NCBI RefSeq assembly: GCF_006351965.1
Contig: NZ_CP040932.1
Coordinates: forward strand, 3,844,001 to 3,908,000
DNA from: Oceanicola sp. D3
GTDB taxonomy: Bacteria; Pseudomonadota; Alphaproteobacteria; Rhodobacterales; Rhodobacteraceae
Direction: 5' to 3'
DNA length: 64,000 nucleotides
Shown: positions 24,409 through 32,714 of the stretch, piece by piece
Position numbering within the stretch: position 1 is the first letter of the stretch
Layout: every line of letters begins with the position of its first letter
Translations under genes and position numbers: made by a program
The notes under the pieces: model-generated
Database searches by the model: none
The model's input: only the letters and a program-made list of their open reading frames with translations
Told to the model about the DNA's origin: nothing

Positions 24409-25359
24409 ATGACCGCGAACAAGGGACTTTCGTCGCGTGCCATCATCGGCACGTTCTACAACCGCCTCGAGCAGATGACGGAGGCGAGCTGGGTCGGCAA
24501 GATTTCGATGCTGTTCAACTCCGATCAGGAGTCGGAAACCTACAAATGGCTCGGCATGGCGCCGGTGATGCGTGAATGGATCGGTGGACGCCACGCCAAG
24601 GGCTTCCGCGAGAATGGCATCACCATCGCCAACAAGAAGTTCGAGGCCACCCTCGAAGTTCCGGTGGACTGGATCCGCCGCGACAAGACCGGCCAGATCA
24701 TGGTGCGGGTCGATGAGATGGCGGAGCGGGCGGTGACCCACTGGCAGAGCCTGCTCTCCACCCTCATCGCCAACGCCGAGAGCACGGTCTGCTACGATGG
24801 CCAATACTTCTTCGACACTGACCACTCGGAAGGTGACAGCGGCACCCAGTCCAACGACATCACCACCGACATCTCGGCGGTGGGTGCTGCAGTGCATGGC
24901 AGCCCCACGGCCCCCTCGCCGGAGGAGATGCGTGCGACCATCTTCGATGCCGTGACCCAGATCCTTGGCTTCAAGGATGACCAGGGCGAGCCGATGAACG
25001 AAATGGCCCGCGAGTTCCTTGTCATGGTGCCGACCCCGCTCTTCCAGGCGGCGGCTGCGGCCATCCACAACCCGGTTCTGGGCGGCGGGGATACCAACCT
25101 GCTGACCAACCTCGATGGCTACAGCTTCAGCCTCGCGATGAACCCGCGCCTGACCTGGACGGACAAGATCTCCGTCTTCCGTGCTGACGCCACCACCTCG
25201 GCGATGGTTCGCCAGGAGGAAGAGGGTGTGAAGGTGGCGGCTGTCGCGGAGGGCTCGGAGCTCGAGTTCGACGAAGACATGCACCACTACGGCATCAAGG
25301 CGCTGCGCAACGTCGGTCCGGGCTACTGGCAGCGGGCCTGCCTCGCGCAGATGGTGTGA
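24409..25359 (+). CDS. Major capsid protein (Mu gpT-like)
   Basis: A 316-residue HK97-fold capsid protein of the Mu gpT type: ETYKWLGMAPVMREWIGGRH, then TIANKKFEATLEVPVDWIRR and QYFFDTDHSEGDSGTQSND are classic stretches of the family. The ribosome-binding site is AAGGAG. Gene order around it (lambda-type portal and protease, gpD-like) differs from Mu, so the head module is mosaic. Confidence 0.9.
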   Translation: MTANKGLSSRAIIGTFYNRLEQMTEASWVGKISMLFNSDQESETYKWLGMAPVMREWIGGRHAKGFRENGITIANKKFEATLEVPVDWIRRDKTGQIMVRVDEMAERAVTHWQSLLSTLIANAESTVCYDGQYFFDTDHSEGDSGTQSNDITTDISAVGAAVHGSPTAPSPEEMRATIFDAVTQILGFKDDQGEPMNEMAREFLVMVPTPLFQAAAAAIHNPVLGGGDTNLLTNLDGYSFSLAMNPRLTWTDKISVFRADATTSAMVRQEEEGVKVAAVAEGSELEFDEDMHHYGIKALRNVGPGYWQRACLAQMV

Positions 25360-25361
25360 CC

Positions 25362-25733
25362 ATGAAGAAGGTTACTGTGATCGCCCCAACAGGGGCCGGC
25401 GTTTCAGCGCCGGCCCAGCTGAAACTCACCGCCGAGCAGGCGAAACGTCGCGCGCATCTCCTGAAACCGGGGAAGGGCAAAGGCTCCTATGAAGTGGCTG
25501 GCTCTGGCAGCGTGATGTTCAAGTGCGGTGAGACCTTCCAGATCGATCAGCCCGACCGCTTGAGCCGTGCGCTTTTCGACTGGGAGGAGCCCAAGAAGAA
25601 GGCCGCCGCCAAGAAGGCGGTGGATGCCGACGCGGCTGCGAAAGCGAAGGCGGCTGCGGAAGCAGAGGCCAAGAAGAAGGCCGATGCCGAAGCTGCCGCA
25701 AACGCCGCCTCCGGTGGCGGGTCCTCCTCGTGA
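25362..25733 (+). CDS. Phage protein with Ala/Lys-rich tail
   Basis: A 123-residue protein: an N-terminal beta-rich domain (APTGAGVSAPAQLKLTAEQA ... GEVFQID-like stretch) and a low-complexity end of Ala/Lys/Glu (KKKAAAKKAVDADAAAKAKA ...). It resembles small head-associated proteins between capsid and head-tail joining genes; function unknown. ATG at 25362; the GTG at 25356 overlaps the previous stop. Confidence 0.55.
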   Translation: MKKVTVIAPTGAGVSAPAQLKLTAEQAKRRAHLLKPGKGKGSYEVAGSGSVMFKCGETFQIDQPDRLSRALFDWEEPKKKAAAKKAVDADAAAKAKAAAEAEAKKKADAEAAANAASGGGSSS

Positions 25734-26044
25734 TCGACCTTGCTGCCGATACGGCGGCGATCTTCGCCGATGCCCAGGGCTTCGGTGAGGATGTCACATA
25801 CACTCCGGACGGCGGCGCTCCAGTCGCCGTCCGGGCCATCCCGTCGCGCCCTGATGAGACGATAGGGTTCGCCGGGGCAGAGCTCGCCTCCGACACCACG
25901 CGGATCCTCGTGCCGGTGTCAGAAGTGGCAACCCCCGCCAAGGGCGATGCCTTTACGGTGGGGGGCGAGAATTATGTCGTTCAGGGCAAACCGCTGCGCG
26001 ACGAAAAGCGCCTTTGGTGGCGCGTGGATCTGAGGCCCGCCTGA
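25730..26044 (+). CDS. Head-tail joining protein gpFII-like
   Basis: A 104-residue beta protein (MIDLAADTAAIFADAQGFGE ...). The second half (GDAFTVGGENYVVQGKPLRD then WWRVDLRPA) is the pattern of the FII / ATP-binding sugar transporter-like head-tail connectors. The GTG start at 25730 overlaps the previous stop; its own stop overlaps the next ATG. Confidence 0.65.
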   Translation: MIDLAADTAAIFADAQGFGEDVTYTPDGGAPVAVRAIPSRPDETIGFAGAELASDTTRILVPVSEVATPAKGDAFTVGGENYVVQGKPLRDEKRLWWRVDLRPA

Positions 26045-26694
26045 TGCAGTTCAGCGTTGAAGCCACCCCCGATCTGCTGCGCCTGATGGACGAAGAGGTG
26101 GAGCGCGGCGAGCGGTCCGTGACCAATGCCGTCCGGCAGGAGAGCAACACGCTCAAGAACCGCTGGCGCGAGAACATCGTCTCCGCTGGCCTGGGCCGCC
26201 GACTAGCCTTCACCGTGCAGAACGTGATGTTCCCGACCGGGACAGCCTCGCTCAACGCCGCGACCATGATCTTCTCCAAGGCGCCGCATATCGTTGCGGC
26301 GCACCAAGAAGGTTCGCTGATCCGGGCGCAGAACGGCGCTTGGCTGGCTATTCCGTTGCCCGCCGCTGGCAAGCTGCCTGGCAACCGAAGGATGACGCCC
26401 GGTGACTGGGAGGAGCGCAATGGCATGCAGCTTCGCTTCGTCTACCGCCGGGGCGGCTCGGCCCTGCTCGTCGCCGACGATGCGCGGCTGTCGAAGGGAA
26501 AGAAGCGTCCACGTTTGGCCCGGAAGCATGGCGGTCGCCGCCGCAAAGATGGCATTCTGACGGGAGCGACCACTGCTTTGATCTTTGTGCTGGTTCCGCA
26601 GGTGAAGCTGAAGAAACGCCTCGACCTCGTAAGACTTACCAACCAGTCCGTGGACCGACTAAGCGCGGCGATCGAGGCAGGGTGGACCGACTGA
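26044..26694 (+). CDS. Neck / tail completion protein (DUF6441-like)
   Basis: A 216-residue basic protein, with an RQESNTLKNRWRENIVSAGL helix, a glycine-rich middle and a KRPRLARKHGGRRRKDGI stretch. It resembles the DUF6441 type of alphaproteobacterial prophages; the place, between joining and tail-terminator genes, fits gpZ-type completion proteins. The assignment is by position and pattern. Confidence 0.55.
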   Translation: MQFSVEATPDLLRLMDEEVERGERSVTNAVRQESNTLKNRWRENIVSAGLGRRLAFTVQNVMFPTGTASLNAATMIFSKAPHIVAAHQEGSLIRAQNGAWLAIPLPAAGKLPGNRRMTPGDWEERNGMQLRFVYRRGGSALLVADDARLSKGKKRPRLARKHGGRRRKDGILTGATTALIFVLVPQVKLKKRLDLVRLTNQSVDRLSAAIEAGWTD

Positions 26695-26695
26695 G

Positions 26696-27118
26696 ATGGC
26701 CTCTGCCGCTGAAACCCGCCTCGCCGCTCTCTTCACGGTGATCGAGGCCATTTCTGGCCCCGCTGCAGAGCGCAACCTGGTCCTGCCAGAGGATGTTCCC
26801 GATGGTGGGCTCCTGATCCTGAGAGATGGAGACCCCGGCGAGCCGGAGATCGCCATGTCGCCGCTCAGCTACCATTACGCGCACGCGGCAGAGCTGGAGA
26901 TCTTTGTGCAGGGATCCACCAACGATGCCGCCTTCGACGCGCTGAAGGTCGCGGTCGGCACGGCCATTGCCGCCGATCGCACTCTCGGCGGTCTCTGCGA
27001 CTGGGTGGAGGCCGGTGCGCCGGCTCCGTCCGAACTTCCTTCTCCGGGCACCTACCCGGTGAAGGCCGCCGTGATCACGGTGACCCTCAGCTACGCCACC
27101 AGCGACCCGCTGGCCTGA
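26696..27118 (+). CDS. Tail terminator-like protein
   Basis: A 140-residue protein (ETRLAALFTVIEAISGPAAE ...) with the helix-strand pattern of gpU-type tail terminators; homologues are often misnamed acyl-CoA transferase in databases. Starts one base after the upstream stop. It would cap the tail tube and join it to the head. Confidence 0.6.
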   Translation: MASAAETRLAALFTVIEAISGPAAERNLVLPEDVPDGGLLILRDGDPGEPEIAMSPLSYHYAHAAELEIFVQGSTNDAAFDALKVAVGTAIAADRTLGGLCDWVEAGAPAPSELPSPGTYPVKAAVITVTLSYATSDPLA

Positions 27119-27143
27119 ACCCCGACCAAAGGAGACCGACACC

Positions 27144-28088
27144 ATGGCACGCGCACAAGGCGCGCGGGCGCTGCTCGCCGCCGCATTCGAATCCACCTAT
27201 GGCACCTCGCCAGCCAGCGGCTTTTTCAAGCTGCCCTACCTCGCCGGTAACGACATCGACGCCAGCCAAGAGCTTCTCGATGCCGATCTTCTCGGCTTCG
27301 GTCGCGATCCTCTCGAACCGGATCTCGACGTGTTGAACGCCGAAGGCTCGCTGGTGGTGCCGATGGACACCGAGAGCTTCGGGGTCTGGCTGAAAGCAAC
27401 CTTCGGGGCACCCACCACCACCGGTGCCGGGCCCTATACCCACACCTTTGCGACCGGGAACTGGAGCCTGCCGAGCCTGTCGCTTGAGCGGCAGTTCCCA
27501 GAGGTGCCGAGCTTCGAGATGATCAAGGGTGTCATGGTCAATACCATGTCCTGGGACATGGGCCGCGCCGGTCGCGCGCAGGCCAACCTGGGCCTCTATG
27601 CGCAGGGTGTCGATGATCCCGACACCTCGAGCAATGCTGGCACGCTGGACGAGTATGACCGCTACCGCTTCATGCAGCCGCACGGGGCGATCACCCGTGG
27701 CGGCTCCGACCTCGCCTCTGTGGAGTCGGTGACCGTCAACTACACCAACAACCTCGACCGGGTGGAAGTGATCCGCAACGACGGGCTGATCGACGGTCTG
27801 GACCCCAGCCAGGCCATGCTGTCAGGCCAACTCGTGGCGCGTTTCGACAGCCTGACCCTGTTCAACCAGGCAATCGCGGGCAGCTCTGCCGCCTTCACCT
27901 TCGCCTATGAGCGGGGGACCGGACAAAGCCTGACCCTGTCGGTGCCTCGGGTGTTCCTCTCTCGGCCCAAAAAGCCAATCGAGGGGCCGCAAGGCGTGCG
28001 CGCGACCTTCGACTGGAAAGCCGCGCTGCAGGCCGATGGCAATCCGATGGCCACCATTGCCCTTATCAACGCCGTGGAGAGTTACTGA
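27144..28088 (+). CDS. Tail tube protein
   Basis: A 314-residue major tail protein of the Phage_tube_2 type: N-terminal AAFESTYGTSPASGFFKLPY, the VSVT-like strand pattern around TVNYTNNLDRVEVIRNDGLI and a C-terminal strand part (VRATFDWKAAL). AAAGGAG lies upstream of the ATG. It forms the hollow tube of a flexible tail. Its stop's last base is the first base of the next ATG. Confidence 0.85.
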   Translation: MARAQGARALLAAAFESTYGTSPASGFFKLPYLAGNDIDASQELLDADLLGFGRDPLEPDLDVLNAEGSLVVPMDTESFGVWLKATFGAPTTTGAGPYTHTFATGNWSLPSLSLERQFPEVPSFEMIKGVMVNTMSWDMGRAGRAQANLGLYAQGVDDPDTSSNAGTLDEYDRYRFMQPHGAITRGGSDLASVESVTVNYTNNLDRVEVIRNDGLIDGLDPSQAMLSGQLVARFDSLTLFNQAIAGSSAAFTFAYERGTGQSLTLSVPRVFLSRPKKPIEGPQGVRATFDWKAALQADGNPMATIALINAVESY

Positions 28089-28561
28089 TGCTACGTCTTT
28101 CATTGAAACGCGATCCCGAGTGGATCGACCTTGGCTTCGGGGTGGAACTTGAGGTTCTGCCCTACTCCACAACCTTGACTGAGAGCGTGCGTACCGCCTA
28201 CCGCAAGCGGCTCGACGAGGCCGGGATCTCGCTGGCGATCGAGGAAGGGGACGATGAGGATTTCGGGATGCGCCGCTTCTACTGGTCGCTCTGCGTGGCG
28301 GAAGCTGCAGTGGTGGCTTGGCGCGGCGTGGGCGACGAGGCGGGAGAAGAGGCAGCCCTTAATCCTGAGGGTTTACAGGCGCTCTTCGAGGTACCCGAGA
28401 TCTACAGCGCCTGGCAAAAGCACTACATGCTGGCCCATATGGAGACCCTCCTGGAGGGAAACGTCTCACCGCCCTCGCGCGATGGCACTTCGCCGAGCAC
28501 GGGGGCGGAGAATACTGCGCCGGATGCACCGGGCACTGCGACACCTGCCCCTACCGGCTGA
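28088..28561 (+). CDS. Tail assembly chaperone (gpG-like), zero-frame product
   Basis: A 157-residue helical, acidic protein. Ends with a Pro/Ala/Thr-rich tail after residue 127. By place (tube gene before, tape measure after) it is the G-type chaperone that coats the tape measure protein. A heptamer GGGAAAC lies at codons 124-125 in the correct phase for -1 slippage (28456-28462), so a fraction of ribosomes would produce a longer GT-like protein. Confidence 0.8.
   Translation: MLRLSLKRDPEWIDLGFGVELEVLPYSTTLTESVRTAYRKRLDEAGISLAIEEGDDEDFGMRRFYWSLCVAEAAVVAWRGVGDEAGEEAALNPEGLQALFEVPEIYSAWQKHYMLAHMETLLEGNVSPPSRDGTSPSTGAENTAPDAPGTATPAPTG
28456..28462 (+). other. Programmed -1 frameshift site GGGAAAC
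   Basis: The heptamer is read as G GGA AAC in the chaperone frame and would re-pair as GGG AAA after slipping back one base. Lambda uses GGGAAAG at the same place between G and T. Confidence 0.7.
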
Positions 28562-28824
28562 ACCAACCAAAAACCCTCGATGGGCGGCAGGTCTGGGATC
28601 TAGCACTCCGCCTCGGCCACCAGTTGCGCACCACGGGCGGGATGGCCCCGCGGATCCTCGGGTATGACCTGACCGCCGCCCTCGCCATGGCCGATGCGCT
28701 CGGCCTCAACCGCCTCGCGGTGACCGAATTTCTGCCGCAGATCGAGCGGGAAATGGTCGCTGCCCTCAACGATACTGAAAGCCCCGGAGACGACGAATGG
28801 CAAAGCAAGTCTCAGTCCGACTGA
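28462..28824 (+). CDS. Tail chaperone T domain (-1 frame extension, DUF7697-like)
   Basis: Open for 120 residues in the -1 frame from the slippery site to the tape measure start. It has no ATG of its own in the coding part. Sequence RLTALARWHFAEHGGGEYC... carries a Cys cluster (YCAGCTGHCDTCPYRL) and a helical end (LGLNRLAVTEFLPQIEREMV). The fusion with the first 125 codons would be 245 residues. It overlaps the tape measure gene start by 28 bases. Similar stretches are annotated as separate small genes in some relatives, which this reading explains. Confidence 0.75.
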   Translation, partial: RLTALARWHFAEHGGGEYCAGCTGHCDTCPYRLNQPKTLDGRQVWDLALRLGHQLRTTGGMAPRILGYDLTAALAMADALGLNRLAVTEFLPQIEREMVAALNDTESPGDDEWQSKSQSD

Positions 28825-31010
28825 CGACCGATGGCGGCGACCGCGTGCGCGCCGTGTTCCTCGGCATCGGGGAGGAAGGAAAGAAGGCCTTCGGCAAGAT
28901 CGACCAGGGAGCCAAGAGTGCTTCGGCCTCCGCTTCGGTCTTCGAGAAAGCAACGCTGGGCAGCCAGAAGCAGGTTGATGCCCTCAAGGCATCTATCGAC
29001 CCGACCTTCCGTGCTCAGCAGCAGTTTGCCCGCGCGCAAGAATTGGTGAACCGTGCCGTGGAAAATGGTGCGATCTCCCAGAGGCAGGCCGCCGAGTTGC
29101 TGCAGCAGACGCGGGCCGCCTACAGTGGCGCCGCTGACGGTATGCAGGCGCTCGATCGCTCCACGCGGTCGGCGAACCCAGGTCTCCGCAACGTCAGCCT
29201 GCAGCTAAGTCAAGTCGCCCAGCAGGGCGCGGCGACCGGCGACTATGTAAGGGCACTGGCAATCCAGTTGCCCGACATGGCGATTGGATTAGGGACGGTG
29301 GGTATTCTGGCCGGTGTTGCTGTTGGTGCACTTGTTCCCTTTGTTGCGGCCCTCTTCGATGGGGGCGATGCGGCGGAGGCACTTGATGATCAGCTCAAGG
29401 CGCTTGGCGAAAGTATCTCCGCCATAAGCGAGGCTCAGAGCGCGGCCAGCGCGTCGGCGGCCGAGATGCAGAACGCCTATGGCCGCCTCACCGACGAGGC
29501 GAAGGCGATCTTCGAGATCAACCGCCAGATCGCATCGATCCGGGCAGAAGACGCCCTGCAGGGCGTTGCGCGAGGCATTGCTGATCAGCTGGGTGCAGGC
29601 AGCGCGCTTGACCTTTTGCCGGAACAGTTTCGCGATTTGACACTGACGATCGCCGAGCTCGAACTGCAGGCGGAGACTGCCTACGATGCGCTTGCCGCCG
29701 ATCTGGGCGACAACCCGGAGCGGCTGCGTGAACTTGAGTCCGCTTTCGTCAGCGTGACCGAAGAGCTTGGCAACGTTCAGAACGCCGCGAAGAACCTCGA
29801 CAAGCTCAGTGAGGCCCTTGGTGTCTCGGAGGAAGAGGCGCGCGAGGTGCTCGCCCGCTTCGCCGAGATCGGACAGGCCAATGGTGCGCAGGCGCAGGCC
29901 GAAGCGATGGCCCGGCTCACGACCTACATTTTCGAGGTCTCGAACGGGCTTGAGGGTGCGTCGGATTGGGGCGTAGCGCTCTACGACGGCTTGCGGGACG
30001 GCACCGTTCAGGCTCTGGAGCTCGCCAAGATCGACATCGCCTCCGGCATCGCCGCCGCCGCGAGCACCGCCGCGCAGCTGGCCAATAACCTCGGTATCAG
30101 TGTTGCCAATGCTTCGAAGATCCTCGCGATGGGGGGGGGATCGTCCGATCCGGTGATACTCGACCCGCGAGATCCTCGTTATGACCCGGTTAAAGCCGAG
30201 ATGGTTCGCTTGCGCGAAGATGCGGGATCCGTATCGCCGTTCGATCCGTCTCGGGCGCCCAAGGTAAAAAACGCCCGCGGCGGCGGTGGGGGCGCCTCCG
30301 CCTCTCAGAAGGCGATGAACGACCAGCTTCGCGATGCAGAGCGCATTTTTGAGGCCACGCGGACGGCACAGGAGAAGTACAATGCCGAGCTGCGCCACGC
30401 CAAGGACCTACTCGACGCAGGGGCAATCAGTACCGAGACCTTTACCCGTTACCAGGCCCAGCTGAGCGAGCAGTTGGAGAAAGATGCCGGCGGCTTCGAC
30501 TATCTCACGAACGGCATCGATGGCGTGTCCGAGGCGATGGCACGCACTCTCGTGTATGGGGACGATCTGCGCGAAGGTCTTCGCGCTGTCTGGCAAGGCA
30601 TCGCCTTCGACATCCTGAATAGCGCGATCCGCGATGCGCTGAAGTCGGTCTTCGACATGTCGGGGTTCGGCGGGAGCAGCAGCTGGTTCGGAAAGATCGT
30701 CGGATCTGTCTTCAGCTTCGACGGCGGCGGCCACACCGGATATGGCCCGCGCAGCGGCGGCCTCGATGGCAAGGGCGGTTACCTGGCGATGGTGCACCCA
30801 CGGGAGCGCGTCATCGACGAGACGCGGGCCCAGCAGGAAGGCGGCGCATCCGTGGTGCAGGTGGCCCTGTCGGAAGGCTTGGTGGGGCAGATCCTGCAGC
30901 AAGCCGCCGGCCAGTCGGTCCAGATCGTCGGTGGAGCTCTACAGGCTGAGCGGAGCACCCTGAATGCGCGCCTCCAGCAAGTCGGCGCGCGCGGCACCTC
31001 GGTGAGCTGA
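28797..31010 (+). CDS. Tape measure protein
   Basis: A 737-residue rod-like protein, shorter than most (tail length of about 110 nm by the usual 0.15 nm per residue rule). N-terminal helical (KKAFGKIDQGAKSASASASV), with a hydrophobic segment at about 155-183 (IGLGTVGILAGVAVGALVPF), long Ala/Glu-rich coils and a Gly-rich C-terminal part (FSFDGGGHTGYGPRSGGLDG). A run of nine G occurs at 30131-30139. The start lies in the T-domain frame overlap, as in lambda. Confidence 0.88.
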   Translation: MAKQVSVRLTTDGGDRVRAVFLGIGEEGKKAFGKIDQGAKSASASASVFEKATLGSQKQVDALKASIDPTFRAQQQFARAQELVNRAVENGAISQRQAAELLQQTRAAYSGAADGMQALDRSTRSANPGLRNVSLQLSQVAQQGAATGDYVRALAIQLPDMAIGLGTVGILAGVAVGALVPFVAALFDGGDAAEALDDQLKALGESISAISEAQSAASASAAEMQNAYGRLTDEAKAIFEINRQIASIRAEDALQGVARGIADQLGAGSALDLLPEQFRDLTLTIAELELQAETAYDALAADLGDNPERLRELESAFVSVTEELGNVQNAAKNLDKLSEALGVSEEEAREVLARFAEIGQANGAQAQAEAMARLTTYIFEVSNGLEGASDWGVALYDGLRDGTVQALELAKIDIASGIAAAASTAAQLANNLGISVANASKILAMGGGSSDPVILDPRDPRYDPVKAEMVRLREDAGSVSPFDPSRAPKVKNARGGGGGASASQKAMNDQLRDAERIFEATRTAQEKYNAELRHAKDLLDAGAISTETFTRYQAQLSEQLEKDAGGFDYLTNGIDGVSEAMARTLVYGDDLREGLRAVWQGIAFDILNSAIRDALKSVFDMSGFGGSSSWFGKIVGSVFSFDGGGHTGYGPRSGGLDGKGGYLAMVHPRERVIDETRAQQEGGASVVQVALSEGLVGQILQQAAGQSVQIVGGALQAERSTLNARLQQVGARGTSVS

Positions 31011-31693
31011 TGCAGCGCGACATCATCACGGTGCCGCGCAGCCTGATGCTGGCGCTCGACATGACCTGGGATATCGACTGGCGGCAGCAGTCCAACTCGG
31101 CCTCGCTTGCCGATGTGTCGCAGACCGTAGTGAATGCGTTCCCGAGATGGGTCGGGACGCCCAGCCTTCGCCTGCGCCGCGAGCAGATTCTCACGTGGCG
31201 GGCGTTGCGCGCCGAGGCGCAGGGGATGAAGAACCTCTACAGGCTCGATATCGTCGATCCGCTCGGCTTCGACGCGCTGGAATTTGGGGTGCAGGCGTCT
31301 GTCGGCATCCCGCACTCGACCGGCCCGCTGTTCTCCACCGGGATGGGCTATGCCGCCGTCGCGGTCTGCTTGAACGTCGGGGCGGCCTCTCAGGGGGCCA
31401 CCACGCTGCGCATTGATGTCTCCCCCGTGGGGGGCCGCGCGCCGAAGCAGGGGCAGATCCTGAGCCATGCCGATTGGCCATTCCTGGTGACCTCCGTCGT
31501 GGATGCCGGAACGGATCTCTACGACGTCACGATCCGGATGCCCTTGCGAGCTGCGATCCCGGATGGCGCCGAGATCCACATGCAGGCCCAGGGCCTTTTC
31601 GAAATCGTCGAGCCGCAGATGGGCGTGCTCAACTACGGGCGCAATCACATCGCGCTGCCATCTTTCTCCTTCCGTGAGGTGCTGAACCGATGA
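31010..31693 (+). CDS. Distal tail / baseplate protein
   Basis: A 227-residue protein right after the tape measure (TGATG overlap). Sequence TVPRSLMLALDMTWDIDWRQ at the N-terminus and a beta-rich rest suggest a distal tail protein; no precise family. The downstream neighbours (DUF2163-like, NlpC-like, J-like) form the standard tip module of alphaproteobacterial siphoviruses. Confidence 0.6.
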   Translation: MQRDIITVPRSLMLALDMTWDIDWRQQSNSASLADVSQTVVNAFPRWVGTPSLRLRREQILTWRALRAEAQGMKNLYRLDIVDPLGFDALEFGVQASVGIPHSTGPLFSTGMGYAAVAVCLNVGAASQGATTLRIDVSPVGGRAPKQGQILSHADWPFLVTSVVDAGTDLYDVTIRMPLRAAIPDGAEIHMQAQGLFEIVEPQMGVLNYGRNHIALPSFSFREVLNR

Positions 31694-32277
31694 CCCTGTC
31701 AGACGCGCAGTGGAACCCGCGGGACCAGGTGGTCGGGATCCTCGACCTGGTGAACATCAACACGCCCGACGGCGACTTCGGCTTCATGATCGGCACCGAT
31801 GGTGCCTTCACCGACATCAACGGCAAAACGTGGGTTGGCTCTGCAATGCTGCAGGTCGGCCGGCTCCAGTCGGCGATCGACGGCGTCTCTCCCTCCGGAT
31901 CTCTCGACATGGCTTTCTTCCAGGATCCCGACCAGGGCGAACTCATCGCCGAGATCAAGGAGCTTGGGCTTGACTATCTGAATGGCCGCGAGGCGACCTT
32001 CTACTGGCAGCCGCTGGCCTCCGTCGAGGAGCTTTATGCCCCGGTGTTGCCGCCCCAGCTCTGGCTGACACGGATCATGCGACGGGTGACCTATGCGATG
32101 ACCGGCCCTCTCGATCGCCGGATGTCGCTTGGGGTCGAGTCCTGGGCCGAGAGCCGGCGCTCCGCGAGGCGGATCACGCTCAGCACCGAAGGGCATGGCA
32201 TCCTGATTGGGGAGGCGAACCCTTCGTTGGAGTTCATGCCGACCAGCAATTTCCAAGAGCAGAGGCTGTTCGGATGA
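31690..32277 (+). CDS. Tail tip protein, DUF2163-like
   Basis: A 195-residue protein (NPRDQVVGILDLVNINTPDG ...) with the strand pattern of DUF2163 or gpL-type tip proteins: FTDINGKTWVGSAMLQVGRL, then SLDMAFFQDPDQGELIAEIK. Four-base overlap with both neighbours. It would connect the tube to the tip. Confidence 0.6.
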   Translation: MTLSDAQWNPRDQVVGILDLVNINTPDGDFGFMIGTDGAFTDINGKTWVGSAMLQVGRLQSAIDGVSPSGSLDMAFFQDPDQGELIAEIKELGLDYLNGREATFYWQPLASVEELYAPVLPPQLWLTRIMRRVTYAMTGPLDRRMSLGVESWAESRRSARRITLSTEGHGILIGEANPSLEFMPTSNFQEQRLFG

Positions 32278-32714
32278 ACGCGCCGGATCCGCGCCCTGTG
32301 GCGCCCCACATTGCAGAGATGCATCGCTGGGCGGCGACACCGCATGTCTGGGGTCAGAGCGATTGCATGCTGGTGCTGGCGGACTGGATCCAGCAGGTCC
32401 ACGGCCTGGATCCGGCGGCCGATGTGCGCGGAACCTATTGGGATGCTCTGAGCTGTCAGCAGGTGACCGGCTTCATGCGAGACCCGATGTCGGTCGCGGT
32501 CCGGTATGCCGAGGAAAACGCGGGGCTTAGTCGAGGCAATGATCTTCGGGTCGGCGATGTGGGCCTGCTGCGCCTTGCCGATGAGCCCCGCTGGGCGGTT
32601 GGCGGCATGTTCCTGGGATCAGCCTGGGGCTTCAAGGGGCTGAGCGGCGCGGCCACGAGATTGCCTCAACTGGTGCAGGTCGAAGCCTTCTGGAGTGTCG
32701 GCTATGAAGTGTAG
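32274..32714 (+). CDS. Tail tip NlpC/P60-like protein (DUF6950)
   Basis: A 146-residue protein with the N-terminal half of an NlpC/P60 fold: WAATPHVWGQSDCMLVLADW, where Cys31 is the likely nucleophile (QSDC). The His partner may be in the RWAVGGMFLGSAWGFKG part, but there is no clear His at the family place, so activity is uncertain. Such tip proteins cut peptidoglycan during DNA entry (lambda gpK role). It overlaps the J-like gene. Confidence 0.72.
   Translation: MNAPDPRPVAPHIAEMHRWAATPHVWGQSDCMLVLADWIQQVHGLDPAADVRGTYWDALSCQQVTGFMRDPMSVAVRYAEENAGLSRGNDLRVGDVGLLRLADEPRWAVGGMFLGSAWGFKGLSGAATRLPQLVQVEAFWSVGYEV

Noticed and set aside
22444-25287. A 947-codon leftward frame opposite the protease, cement and capsid genes
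   Set aside because: It is the antisense of three clearly recognised phage genes. Its His/Arg/Gly-rich product is typical of a GC-rich shadow frame.
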